64,000 nucleotides of DNA from an uncultured SAR116 cluster alpha proteobacterium (GTDB taxonomy: Bacteria > Pseudomonadota > Alphaproteobacteria > Puniceispirillales > Marisalimonadaceae), in NCBI GenBank assembly GCA_902543145.1, contig CACBXG010000004.1:46637-110636 (forward strand), given 5' to 3'. Numbering within the stretch: position 1 is the first letter of the stretch; the number at the start of each line of letters is the position of its first letter. The translations under genes and the position numbers were made by a program. The notes under the pieces were generated by a model, which was not told the origin of the DNA, ran no database searches, and saw only the letters and a program-made list of their open reading frames with translations. This document shows positions 44,746 through 53,267 of the stretch, piece after piece.

Positions 44746-45159
44746 ATGAATACGAATAAAACAATATTATCAATCTGTAATAGATGCCGAGATGGCAAAG
44801 AGGATGATCTAAAAAGTCGCGGTGGGCAGAGATTTTTAGATAATTTTCTTAATAAAATAAAAAATGATAAAATACTAAATTTAAAAGTTAGATCAGTTGC
44901 TTGTATGAGTCAGTGTAAAAGACCATGCGTAATTTCTCTAACATCAGAAAATAATTTTACCTATGTTTTTGGTGATATAATCCCTGACAATCAAGAATTT
45001 ACAATTGAATTATTTGATTTAATAAGAAGATATTCAAACTCCCCTAATGGGTTTTTAAGAAGAGGAGAAAGACCTCAACTTTTCAGATCTAACATACTTG
45101 GAAGGCTTCCTTCTATCGTAAGTAACTCCGATCTAGTGACATATTTATATAAAAGTTAA
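44746..45159 (+). CDS. DUF1636-family metal-binding protein
   Basis: 137 residues. The N-terminus has SICNRCRDG, and the centre VACMSQCKRPCVISL carries a Cys cluster, together a thioredoxin-like ferredoxin pattern typical of DUF1636. Family members often sit beside cobW and cobalamin genes and are presumed to hold a metal or iron-sulfur cluster. Here the gene heads an operon behind a Zur palindrome and stands four bases before an ABC importer ATPase. That links it to zinc limitation rather than cobalamin synthesis, though a corrinoid role cannot be excluded. Confidence 0.75.
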   Translation: MNTNKTILSICNRCRDGKEDDLKSRGGQRFLDNFLNKIKNDKILNLKVRSVACMSQCKRPCVISLTSENNFTYVFGDIIPDNQEFTIELFDLIRRYSNSPNGFLRRGERPQLFRSNILGRLPSIVSNSDLVTYLYKS

Positions 45160-45163
45160 GAAA

Positions 45164-45948
45164 ATGCAAAAAGGTTTGGGTATTACTGTAGATGATGTAA
45201 GTTGGTCAGTTAAACAAAAAAAACATAAAATTCTCTATCCTTTAAGTTTAAATTAAGCCCAGGAAAAATACTTGGCGTAGTAGGGCCAAATGGTGCAGGA
45301 AAATCAACTCTTTTAAGGTTGTTGTATCGTTATTATAAGCCAACAACAGGAAAAGTTAAAATTAATGGTATTGATATATGGAAATTGACTTCTCGGCAGG
45401 TAGCTTGTTCTATTGCTACAGTTTTACAAGAAAATTCCTCAGATTTTTCATTAACTGTGAGAGAAATTATTAATTTAGGGCGTACTCCTTATTCTAAATG
45501 GTTAAGTAATTCAAACAGTGAAAATGATAAAAAAATTGTGCAATCATCAATTGATCGTCTTTTTCTAAATAAATTCGAAAATCGACACTTAAATACTTTA
45601 TCTGGTGGTGAACGTCAGCGTGTAATGATTGCTAGAGCGTTAGCTCAAGAACCTGATATATTAATTTTAGACGAACCAACTAATCATTTAGATATTCGTC
45701 AACAACTTGAAATCTTAAATCTTTTAAAAGATTTATCTATTACTGTTATTACATCTCTTCATGACCTGAATATGGCTAGAAGTAATTGCGATGAAATCCT
45801 TCTATTGAAGGATGGTTGCGCTTTAGGGTTTGGTAAACCAAATCTTATTCTTTCTGAAAGTAACATTTCAGAAGCTTTTAGGGTGAAAGCGTGTCACGAA
45901 TTATTGACACCAAGTAACTCCAGACAAATAACTTTTCATTTACATTAA
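45164..45948 (+). CDS. FecE/BtuD-type ABC transporter ATPase, frameshifted as given
   Basis: From ATG 45164 the frame reads MQKGLGITVDDVSW and stops at TAA 45254-45256. The next frame then continues as LSPGKILGVVGPNGAGKSTL (Walker A) to the end, with LSGGERQRVMIARAL, ILILDEPTNHLD and SLHDLNMA. Restoring one base around 45242-45254 gives an intact protein of about 261 residues, normal for the FepC/FecE/BtuD group. Starting only at TTG 45319 would lose Walker A. The cause may be a base-calling error in an A-rich run or a real mutation. It follows DUF1636 by four bases and precedes its binding protein. Confidence 0.8.
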
Positions 45949-45958
45949 GGAGAAAATT

Positions 45959-46909
45959 ATGAATTTAGCTTCTAAATTAAAAATATTTATTTTGAGTTTT
46001 TTTCTAATAATAAGTTTTAATAGTTTGGCTTCAAGTAAAGTTTCAGTAGATAGTTGTAATCGAACTGTGACTTTTGATAGTCCTCCCCAAAGGGCAATAT
46101 CTAATGATGTTAATTTAACAGAAATGATGCTTGTTCTTGGTCTCTCTGACAAGATGGTTGGATATACTGGTATATCTGGTTGGAAAACATTAGACGAAGA
46201 AATGCGTTTAGGGGTGAAGCAATTACCAGAATTATCACCAAAGTACCCATCAAAAGAAGTTTTAGTTGGAGCAGATGCGGATTTCTTCTTTGCTGGCTGG
46301 AATTATGGTATGGAGGTTGGAGGAGATGTTACACCAGAAACATTAAAACCATTTGGAATTAATGTTTATGAATTAACTGAAAGTTGTATCCACATAATGA
46401 CTAAGAAAAAAGTTAGTATGGATGACATGTATAATGATCTTTTAAATTTGGGTCGTATATTCCAAATTGAAAATCGTGCTAAAAAATTAGTTGATGCATA
46501 TCGATCAGACCTTAATAACTTTACTAAAAAACTTGAATCCATACCTGCAAAGAAGGTTTTTGTTTATGACAGTGGCGAAGACACTCCTTTCACAGCTGGA
46601 CGCTATGCTATGCCGACAGCTCTTATTGAAGCTGCAGGAGGAAGCAACATAATGGATGATTTTCAAAAAAGTTGGGGCACAGTCACTTGGGAAGAAGTTA
46701 TTGATAGAAACCCTGAAGTAGTTGTTATTATTAATTACGGAAAAGTTACAGCAGAACAAAAAAGAAATTTCATGATGTCTAACCCAGCTTTTGCAAACAT
46801 AGATGCTGTCAAAAACAATCGTTTTGTAACATTAGAATATGTGGAAGCTACACCAGGGCCACGAAACATTAAGGCAATTAAAAAATTAGCTAAGACATTT
46901 AGGAACTAG
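45959..46909 (+). CDS. ABC transporter periplasmic binding protein (FecB/BtuF type)
   Basis: 316 residues. A signal peptide (ILSFFLIISFNSLA) ends around residue 26. The mature part has two lobes of the cluster A-II fold: VDSCNRTVTFDSPPQRAIS at its start and the conserved GSNIMDDFQKSWGTVTWEE in the second lobe (shown in part). No His-rich loop is present, so it is built for a metal chelate, siderophore-like molecule or corrinoid rather than a bare ion. It has aaggaga eight bases before ATG 45959. The zinc-regulated setting suggests a zinc chelate, which is inference. Confidence 0.82.
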   Translation: MNLASKLKIFILSFFLIISFNSLASSKVSVDSCNRTVTFDSPPQRAISNDVNLTEMMLVLGLSDKMVGYTGISGWKTLDEEMRLGVKQLPELSPKYPSKEVLVGADADFFFAGWNYGMEVGGDVTPETLKPFGINVYELTESCIHIMTKKKVSMDDMYNDLLNLGRIFQIENRAKKLVDAYRSDLNNFTKKLESIPAKKVFVYDSGEDTPFTAGRYAMPTALIEAAGGSNIMDDFQKSWGTVTWEEVIDRNPEVVVIINYGKVTAEQKRNFMMSNPAFANIDAVKNNRFVTLEYVEATPGPRNIKAIKKLAKTFRN

Positions 46910-46914
46910 TTAGT

Positions 46915-47962
46915 TTGGCCTCAAAAGTAGTAAATTTTGAAATTATAAAACCAAACAGAAAAGTATTTTTATTTTTCTGTTTGGGGGTTTGTATTTTTGA
47001 TTATTTCATTATCAATTGGAAAATCAGTAGGCGCTGTTTCTGTCCATACCAGCACTGTTTGGGGAATTGTATTAAATAAATTTTCACCAGGTCTTATTGA
47101 ACAAACTTGGTCAAAAGGAAAAGAGGCAATTGTCTGGGATATAAGGTTTCCTCGCACTTTATTAGCAATAATGGTTGGCTCAGGACTTGCAATTGTTGGT
47201 GCTAGCTTGCAATCAGTTACACGTAATTTATTAGCTGACCCACATTTGTTAGGCATTTCTTCTGGTGGTGCTTTTGGAGCAATTCTAGCTCTTTTGCATA
47301 CTGGATTATTTATTGGTTTGTTGACTGTTCCACTGTTAGCATTTCTAGGTGCACTTTTTGCAACAATTATAGTATTGATAGTCTCACGATTTACAAGTTC
47401 TACAAGTGCAGATCGTTTAGTTTTAGCTGGTGTGGCAGTATCTTTTATAATTATGTCATGTGCCAATATTTTGATTTTTCTTGGTGATCCAAAAGCTACT
47501 CATACAGTTGTTTTTTGGATGTTAGGAGGCTTAGGATTAGCTCAATGGAACCAATTGATTTATCCCCTAATGGTTTTGTTAATTTGTGGGCTTTGGCTTT
47601 CTAGTCAAGCTAGGATATTAAACTCGATGACTGTTGGTGACGAGACAGCTTCAACTCTTGGAATAAACGTAACTAAATTTCGTTTTGTTATTTTTGTAGT
47701 ATGTGCTCTTATAACTGGAGTTATGGTAGCGTTTTCTGGCATAATTGGATTTGTTGGTTTAATGATTCCTCATATAGTAAGAATTTTTATTGGGGGAGAT
47801 TATGTTCGAGTTTTGCCTCTTTCAGCATTGCTGGGATCAATTTTTTTACTTTGGGCAGATATTGCTGCTCGAACAATAATGCCTCCTGAGGATATGCCAA
47901 TTGGCATTGTCACAGGATTAGTAGGAGGAATTTTTTTTGTATGGCTTTTGAGAAGAAAATAA
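46915..47962 (+). CDS. FecCD/BtuC-type ABC permease, N-terminal frameshift as given
   Basis: The body reads open from TTG 46997 (321 residues) with FecCD motifs: RFPRTLLAIMVGSGLAIVGA, NLLADPHLLGISSGGAFGA and GLMIPHIVRIFIGGDY. The missing start of membrane segment 1 is encoded one frame earlier: TTG 46915 reads MASKVVNFEIIKPNRKVFLF and on to CIF, then needs one base skipped in the gtatttttgatt run to join LIISLSIG. The total (1048 bases) is one base over a multiple of three. Alternatively the protein begins at 46997, where GGGGG lies nine bases upstream, but that would truncate segment 1. About nine to ten membrane segments in all. Confidence 0.8.
46951..46984. other. Perfect 12-base stem-loop at the permease start
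   Basis: CCAAACAGAAAA (46951-46962) pairs exactly with TTTTCTGTTTGG (46973-46984) across a 10-base loop. It lies between the binding-protein stop and the TTG at 46997, overlapping the apparent permease N-terminus and touching the GGGGG ribosome-site-like run. It could stabilise the upstream mRNA or hold down permease translation. Confidence 0.6.
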
Positions 47963-48002
47963 ATAATAATTTAATTTAAAAGTTTGTTTAGATCGAAATA
48001 AA

Positions 48003-48185
48003 ATGAAAAAAGCTAAAAGTCCTTGCATAGATGTTTGTAAATTTATTGGTCCAAATGGGTGGTGTTTAGGATGTGGTCGAACTAGGGATGAGACTAGAAA
48101 ATGGAAAAGTCTCAAACCTTACGACATAAAAAATCTTCAAAAAATTTTACAAAAAAGAATCAAGATGATTAAAGATCAAATTTAA
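48003..48185 (+). CDS. DUF1289-family small Cys-rich protein
   Basis: 60 residues. Four Cys in SPCIDVCKF and GWCLGCGRT, then a basic helix (RDETRKWKSL), match the DUF1289 family of small proteins found across alpha- and gammaproteobacteria. The pattern looks like a zinc or iron-sulfur knuckle. The function is unknown. It lies 40 bases after the permease gene and may be read from the same Zur-controlled transcript, or may be independent, since DUF1289 genes occur in many contexts. Convergent with folE, seven bases apart. Confidence 0.8.
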   Translation: MKKAKSPCIDVCKFIGPNGWCLGCGRTRDETRKWKSLKPYDIKNLQKILQKRIKMIKDQI

Positions 48186-48192
48186 TTTTTTT

Positions 48193-48798
48193 CTAAGTAA
48201 TTAATTTCATAAATTCAGATCTTATTTCTGCATCATTTTTAAATACTCCAAGCATCCGTTTGGTAACTGTACTAGATTCAGGTTTATGAACCCCTCTAGT
48301 TGTCATACATTGATGAGATGCATCTATAATCACAGCAACTCCTAAGGGTTCTAAAACTCTTTGAATTGTCTCAGCAATTTGTGAAGTCAATGTTTCTTGT
48401 ATTTGAAGTCTTTTTGCATAAACATCTACTAATCTAGCTAATTTGCTTATTCCAACAACTCGTTTGTTAGGCATATATGCTACATGAGCTATGCCAAGAA
48501 TTGGAACTATATGATGTTCACAATGAGATTCTAATCTAATATTTTTTATCAGTACCATCTCATCGTAATCTTCAACTTCTTCAAAAGTCTTTGATAAAAT
48601 CTCATGAGGGTTTTGACTGTATCCCTCAAAAAACTCTTTATAAGCATCCACAACTCTTTTAGGAGTTTCAATTAACCCTTCTCTGTTGGGATTGTCTCCA
48701 GCCCAAGCAATAAGTGTTTTGACTGCGTTCATAGCTTCTTCACGAGAAGGATTTGGATTAAATTTAATTATATTAGAGTTATCAGATTTATTTTTCAT
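48193..48798 (-). CDS. folE: GTP cyclohydrolase I (zinc-dependent FolE)
   Basis: 201 residues. The zinc ligands are C and H in [11 protein letters not shown] and the late Cys in [36 protein letters not shown] (shown in part: [15 protein letters not shown]) is the conserved core. It converts GTP to dihydroneopterin triphosphate, the first step to folate. The start at 48798 is 28 bases from a Zur palindrome shared with the divergent COG0523 gene. Normally it is the zinc-independent FolE2 that is Zur-controlled, so finding the zinc enzyme here is noteworthy. No riboswitch-like leader fits the short spacer. Confidence 0.92.
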   Translation of the reverse strand: MKNKSDNSNIIKFNPNPSREEAMNAVKTLIAWAGDNPNREGLIETPKRVVDAYKEFFEGYSQNPHEILSKTFEEVEDYDEMVLIKNIRLESHCEHHIVPILGIAHVAYMPNKRVVGISKLARLVDVYAKRLQIQETLTSQIAETIQRVLEPLGVAVIIDASHQCMTTRGVHKPESSTVTKRMLGVFKNDAEIRSEFMKLIT

Positions 48799-48825
48799 TT
48801 GCTCACTTTTTTTTGGTTATTAGTA

Positions 48826-48837
48826 ATGTTATAACAT
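48826..48837. promoter_or_regulatory. Putative Zur operator between folE and COG0523 copy 2
   Basis: A perfect ATGTTATAACAT, within TAATGTTATAACATAACAAT, matches the znu and zur sites base for base over 18 positions on its right side. It lies 28 bases before folE and 41 before the GTPase gene, so it can act on either or both. Confidence 0.8.
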
Positions 48838-48877
48838 AACAATATATATAATTTTAAAGCAAACTATTAAATTAACA

Positions 48878-49930
48878 ATGTCATTTTTTCCAAAAAATAT
48901 AGGTATTTCAGTTTTAACAGGTTTTTTAGGAAGTGGAAAAACCACTATTTTAAAGTCTTTAATAAAACAAAAACAAATGGCTAATGCCGCTATTATCATT
49001 AATGAATTTGGAGAGGTTGGTTTAGATCATGATTTAATTGAAACTACTGATGAAAATGTAATTGAATTACAAAATGGATGTATTTGTTGCACAATCCAAG
49101 ATGATCTAAAAACAACACTTCTTAATCTTTTAAAGAAAATGGAAAAGGGGGAGATTTCACCTTTTAATCACGTGATTATAGAAACTACAGGTCTGGCTGA
49201 TCCTGTTCCTATAATTCATACTCTAATGACTTCACTGGATCTTCAAAGAATTTATTCAATAGATGGTGTTATTACAGTTGTTGATTCAATAAATGCTGAA
49301 GCTACATACAATTCACATGAAGAAGCGGTAAAGCAAACAGCTTTTGCAGACAGAATTATATTAAGTAAAACTGACATTGCAGATAAAGGAACATTAGATT
49401 ATCTAACAAAGAGAATAAATTCAATTAACCCAAAAGTTACTATAATTAAAAGTGACAAGGGCTCTTTACCAGTTTCAAAGTTACTAGGACTTAATGATTA
49501 TAACCCACTAAATAAAAACTGGGACGTAATAAAGTGGCTTGAGATTGAAAAAAATAAAACTTCTAATCATTTGCATAATCATCATGATCATAATCACAAA
49601 CATGACGTAAATCGTCATGGTAACGACATCGAGACTTTTGCAATGGTAACAAGTCAACCAGTAAGTATGACCTCAGTAAATTTTTTTCTGGAATTGCTTA
49701 TGAGTCAGATGGGTCAGAATATACTTAGAATTAAAGGTATCTTGAATATTAAAGGACAGAGCTGTCCAGCTGTTATTCATGGTGTTCAGCATGTTTTTCA
49801 TCCTTTAGAATGGTTAGAAAAATGGCCTAGCGATGATAAGCAATCACGTTTAGTTTTTATTACTAAAAATATAAAAAAAGATATAATAGACGATTTATTT
49901 AAAATTATCGGAAAAAATGAATTACACTAA
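48878..49930 (+). CDS. COG0523/CobW-family GTPase, putative zinc metallochaperone (copy 2, His-rich)
   Basis: 350 residues. Walker A GFLGSGKTTIL (from about 15), metal motif GCICC (67-71), NEFGEVGLD switch, SKTD for base recognition and a His tract HLHNHHDHNHKHD (about 230-243) before the C-terminal domain. In Bacillus subtilis the Zur-regulated COG0523 protein ZagA supports FolE under zinc starvation. The divergent folE sharing one Zur-type site makes the same partnership likely here, by inference. ATG at 48878 lacks a clear ribosome site. Confidence 0.87.
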   Translation: MSFFPKNIGISVLTGFLGSGKTTILKSLIKQKQMANAAIIINEFGEVGLDHDLIETTDENVIELQNGCICCTIQDDLKTTLLNLLKKMEKGEISPFNHVIIETTGLADPVPIIHTLMTSLDLQRIYSIDGVITVVDSINAEATYNSHEEAVKQTAFADRIILSKTDIADKGTLDYLTKRINSINPKVTIIKSDKGSLPVSKLLGLNDYNPLNKNWDVIKWLEIEKNKTSNHLHNHHDHNHKHDVNRHGNDIETFAMVTSQPVSMTSVNFFLELLMSQMGQNILRIKGILNIKGQSCPAVIHGVQHVFHPLEWLEKWPSDDKQSRLVFITKNIKKDIIDDLFKIIGKNELH

Positions 49931-50051
49931 GTTTTATCAAGATTTAAGTTTAAAGAATAATTGGTGTGAATTTGTTTGGTTTTAAGAGTTATCTACACAA
50001 ACATTAATAGCTATCCTGTTGAAAAACACTTTAATTTTTTATTTAATTCGT

Positions 50052-50834
50052 TTACTCCATATGTCTTCTTGCTATAAGAGAACCACCATCTACGGGGATA
50101 ATTGAACCTGTAATATAAGAACTTGCTTTTGAGCAAAGAAATATGGATGTCCCAGCCATGTCTTCAGGAATGCCAATTCTTCCCCGTGGTACTGATTTTT
50201 TGATTTGTTCACCATATTCTTTTAAGGAATGAGCCATCATATTACTCTGAAATGGGCCTGGGGCAATAGCGTTTACGTTGATGTTCCTTTTAGCCAATCT
50301 ATTTGCTAAAACTCTAGTTAATTGGTGAATTGCAGCTTTTGACGCAGGATAAGAATATGTTTCTGCTCTAGGTATGCCAACTCCATCTATAGATCCAACA
50401 TTAATTATTCTAGATGGATCAGAATTGTTTCCAGAACTTTCTAACATTTTGATTAATTTTTGAATTAAGAAAAATACGGCTTTCACATTTGTGTCCATTA
50501 CTTTATCCCACCCATTTTCAGGAAAAGTATCAAAAGGTGCTCCCCATGCAGCACCAGCATTATTAATTAAAATATTAAGTTTTTCTTCATTTTCCTCAAT
50601 ATGCCCTACTAATTTATCCATTTCATTCATGTCAGTTAGATCAGTGGGTATAGAAATACACTCCCCAAATTTTGATAGTTCCTCTGCTTTTAAATTACAT
50701 TGATCTGATTTTCTTGATGTAATGTATGTTTTGACACCATTTTTTACAAAACCCTCAGCAATCATTGCGCCTATCCCTCTTGATCCACCTGTTACAAGGG
50801 CTACCTTACCATTAATATCAAATAAATTTTCCAT
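50052..50834 (-). CDS. Short-chain dehydrogenase/reductase
   Basis: 260 residues. TGGSRGIGAMIA (nucleotide loop) with ITSRKSDQ after strand 2 (Arg/Ser suggest NADP), NNAGAAWG, GSIDGVGIPRAETYSYPASKAA with Ser-Tyr-Lys, and SYITGSIIPVDGG at the end. An insertion around ESSGNNSDPSRIINVGS makes it slightly longer than FabG and typical of the group labelled 3-oxoacyl or gluconate 5-dehydrogenases. Transcribed alone, divergent from the acyl-CoA block that follows, with which it may share a promoter region of 120 bases. Confidence 0.82.
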   Translation of the reverse strand: MENLFDINGKVALVTGGSRGIGAMIAEGFVKNGVKTYITSRKSDQCNLKAEELSKFGECISIPTDLTDMNEMDKLVGHIEENEEKLNILINNAGAAWGAPFDTFPENGWDKVMDTNVKAVFFLIQKLIKMLESSGNNSDPSRIINVGSIDGVGIPRAETYSYPASKAAIHQLTRVLANRLAKRNINVNAIAPGPFQSNMMAHSLKEYGEQIKKSVPRGRIGIPEDMAGTSIFLCSKASSYITGSIIPVDGGSLIARRHME

Positions 50835-50954
50835 AATTTCCTCAAATATCGAAATTTTAATTACTAATTTTTTTTTATTATATTATTATTTAGTTTAGTA
50901 AAAATTTAAAAACTTATCATCTTTATTTTTAATTTTTAGTGCTTTGGATACAAA

Positions 50955-52016
50955 ATGGTTGATAATGAATTAATAAATATTAGACAAGATGAACAAATCG
51001 ATTTGCATAAGCTTAAAAATTATTTAAATGAGCTATTGAAAATTGATATTGATAAAATCAATATACTTCAATTCAGTGGTGGGCACGCAAATCTAACGTA
51101 TTTAATTAGTTTTAATGATAAAGAATTTGTATTAAGAAGACCCCCACTTGGGCCTGTGGCACCTTCGTCTCATGATATGGCTAGAGAGCACATGGTTCAA
51201 CATAGTTTAAATAAGTTATTTCCTTTAGCTCCTAAAAGTATTCATTTATGCGAAGATGATAAAATTATTGGAAGTAAGTTTCATTTAATTGAAAGAAAAA
51301 AAGGAATTGTAATTAGAAAAGAGATGCGATCGGAATTAGATGGATCTCGAAATAAGATTAGATTATTAAGTTTTAAAATGATTGATATTTTAGCTGAATT
51401 ACATAAGCTAGACCCCTCACAGGTTGGTTTAGGTGACTTTGGAAGACCTGATGGTTTTGTTTTAAGACAGCTTAATGGTTGGGAAGATAGGTGGAAAAAA
51501 GCATCTGAGGATAAAATCAAAGAAAATAGGTTTAATAAACTTGTAAGGTACTTAAGATCCAATATTCCAGAGCCTCAAGGGGCTACCATTTTGCATAATG
51601 ATTTTAAATTAGATAATATTATGTGGGATGTTGATAACCCTCTTTTACCTGTAGCTGTGTTTGACTGGGATATGTGTACTAGGGGAGATCCATTGATGGA
51701 TATAGGTCATTTGTTAAATTATTGGATAGATGAAGATGACGATTATGAAGCTAATTTAATTACTTCGATGCCAGTTAAAAATATTTTATATCCTAAAAAA
51801 AGTGAAATCATTGATCATTATGCTTTAAAAACTAGTTTTAGCATAAAAGATGTTGACTGGTATTATGCTTTTGGAGCATTTAAATTAGCTGTAATTATTC
51901 AACAAATTTACGTAAGATTTCTAAAAGGGCAAACTCAGGATATGAGGTTTGCAAATTTTGGTAAGAGAATAGAGGCTTTAATCAATAGAGCAAATGGAGT
52001 TTTTAATTTTAATTAG
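50955..52016 (+). CDS. Phosphotransferase-family protein (ACAD10/11-like kinase domain)
   Basis: 353 residues of the APH fold. FSGGHANLTYLI is the nucleotide loop, FVLRRPPLGPVAPSSHDM the conserved Lys/Arg strand equivalent, LHNDFKLDNIMWD the catalytic loop (Asp, Asn) and VFDWDMCTRGDP the metal-binding Asp motif. Related domains are fused to acyl-CoA dehydrogenase in animal ACAD10/11, where they phosphorylate 4-hydroxyacyl-CoA. Here the separate acyl-CoA dehydrogenase gene starts nine bases downstream, so the pair likely performs the same phosphorylation plus elimination on hydroxyacyl-CoA. Confidence 0.83.
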   Translation: MVDNELINIRQDEQIDLHKLKNYLNELLKIDIDKINILQFSGGHANLTYLISFNDKEFVLRRPPLGPVAPSSHDMAREHMVQHSLNKLFPLAPKSIHLCEDDKIIGSKFHLIERKKGIVIRKEMRSELDGSRNKIRLLSFKMIDILAELHKLDPSQVGLGDFGRPDGFVLRQLNGWEDRWKKASEDKIKENRFNKLVRYLRSNIPEPQGATILHNDFKLDNIMWDVDNPLLPVAVFDWDMCTRGDPLMDIGHLLNYWIDEDDDYEANLITSMPVKNILYPKKSEIIDHYALKTSFSIKDVDWYYAFGAFKLAVIIQQIYVRFLKGQTQDMRFANFGKRIEALINRANGVFNFN

Positions 52017-52025
52017 AGGTATAAA

Positions 52026-53228
52026 ATGAATTTTGAATATTCAAACAAAGTAAAAGATCTTCAGGATAAACTTACAAATTTTATGAACGAACATGTTTAT
52101 AAAAATGAAGCTGTTTATAAAGAAGAAGTTGAAAAAGGTGGTCGATGGTGTGTGCCCAAAGTTATGGAGGATATGAAGTCAAAAGCAAAGGCGCAAGGAT
52201 TATGGAATTTGTTTCTTCCTGAAAGCGATTTAGGTGCAGGATTAACAAATACCGAATATGCTCCTTTATGTGAGATTATGGGGCGTTCACCAATTGGAGC
52301 AGAAGTTTTTAATTGTTCTGCTCCGGATACTGGTAATATGGAAGTTCTAGTAAGATATGGTACTAAAGAACAGCAAAATCAGTGGTTAACACCATTACTA
52401 AATGGTGAAATTCGTTCTGCATTTGCAATGACTGAACCTGACGTAGCGTCTTCAGATGCATCTAATATACAAGCTAGTATTGATAGAAAAGGTGATGAAT
52501 ATGTGATCAACGCAAGAAAGTGGTGGACTTCAGGTGCAATGGATCCTAGATGCAAAATTATGATTTTTATGGGTAAAACTGATCCCAACGCAGACAAGTA
52601 TAAACAACAATCAATGATTTTAGTTCCTATTGATACACCTGGAGTTAAAGTTTTGAGACATTTGCCAGTCTTTGGATACGACCATGCTCCTCATGGCCAT
52701 GCCGAAGTTGATTTTAAAGACGTTAAAGTTCCAGTAAGTAACATTCTCTTAGGAGAAGGTAGGGGGTTTGAAATCGCTCAAGGTAGATTAGGGCCAGGTA
52801 GGATACATCATTGTATGAGACTAATTGGTCAAGCTGAAAGAGCATTAGAATTAATGGTAAAAAGAGCAAAATCAAGAGTTGCATTTGGTAAAACTATTTC
52901 TGAACAAGGTGTGGTAATGCACGCGATAGCAGAAAGTAGGGCTGAAATCGAACAAGCCAGATTATTAGTGCTTAAAACTGCTCATATGATGGATACAGTT
53001 GGAAACAAGATTGCTAGAAAAGAAATATCAATGATAAAAGTAGTTGCTCCAAATATGGCAACTAAAATAATTGATAGAGCAATACAAGTTCATGGTGGAG
53101 GTGGGGTTTCCTCAGACTTTCCATTGTCCTATGCTTATGGACATGCAAGGACATTAAGGCTCGCAGATGGTCCAGATGAAGTTCACAGAATGAGCGTTGC
53201 AAAGCTAGAAATGAGAGATAAAAATTAG
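52026..53228 (+). CDS. Acyl-CoA dehydrogenase (ACAD10/11-like)
   Basis: 400 residues with the three-part acyl-CoA dehydrogenase fold. [15 protein letters not shown] binds FAD and substrate, KWWTSGA is the central sheet motif, and the C-terminal part has [22 protein letters not shown] before a [12 protein letters not shown] end. The GPDEVH stretch and [13 protein letters not shown] strongly resemble the ACAD10/11 group. It follows the phosphotransferase gene by nine bases. The pair could dehydrate 4-hydroxyacyl-CoA through a phosphorylated intermediate, which is inference from the animal proteins. Confidence 0.87.
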   Translation: MNFEYSNKVKDLQDKLTNFMNEHVYKNEAVYKEEVEKGGRWCVPKVMEDMKSKAKAQGLWNLFLPESDLGAGLTNTEYAPLCEIMGRSPIGAEVFNCSAPDTGNMEVLVRYGTKEQQNQWLTPLLNGEIRSAFAMTEPDVASSDASNIQASIDRKGDEYVINARKWWTSGAMDPRCKIMIFMGKTDPNADKYKQQSMILVPIDTPGVKVLRHLPVFGYDHAPHGHAEVDFKDVKVPVSNILLGEGRGFEIAQGRLGPGRIHHCMRLIGQAERALELMVKRAKSRVAFGKTISEQGVVMHAIAESRAEIEQARLLVLKTAHMMDTVGNKIARKEISMIKVVAPNMATKIIDRAIQVHGGGGVSSDFPLSYAYGHARTLRLADGPDEVHRMSVAKLEMRDKN

Positions 53229-53255
53229 GAATTTTCCTGTTAGTAAATTTCCTAA
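53225..53255. terminator. Possible weak terminator hairpin after the acyl-CoA dehydrogenase
   Basis: TTAGGAA (53225-53231) pairs with TTCCTAA (53249-53255), followed by TTTTAATTTTTT. The stem is only seven pairs and AT-rich, overlapping the TAG stop. It could partly end transcription before the triple-hotdog gene, whose ATG at 53268 lies 13 bases on. Confidence 0.35.
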
Positions 53256-53267
53256 TTTTAATTTTTT

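Noticed and set aside
45319..45948. ATPase gene starting at TTG 45319
   Set aside because: This start leaves out Walker A, which is encoded directly upstream in the same frame; a frameshifted full gene from ATG 45164 explains the sequence better.
48799..48877. ZTP or other riboswitch upstream of folE or the COG0523 gene
   Set aside because: The spacer is only 79 bases, AT-rich, with no recognisable conserved core, and it is already explained by the Zur-type palindrome.
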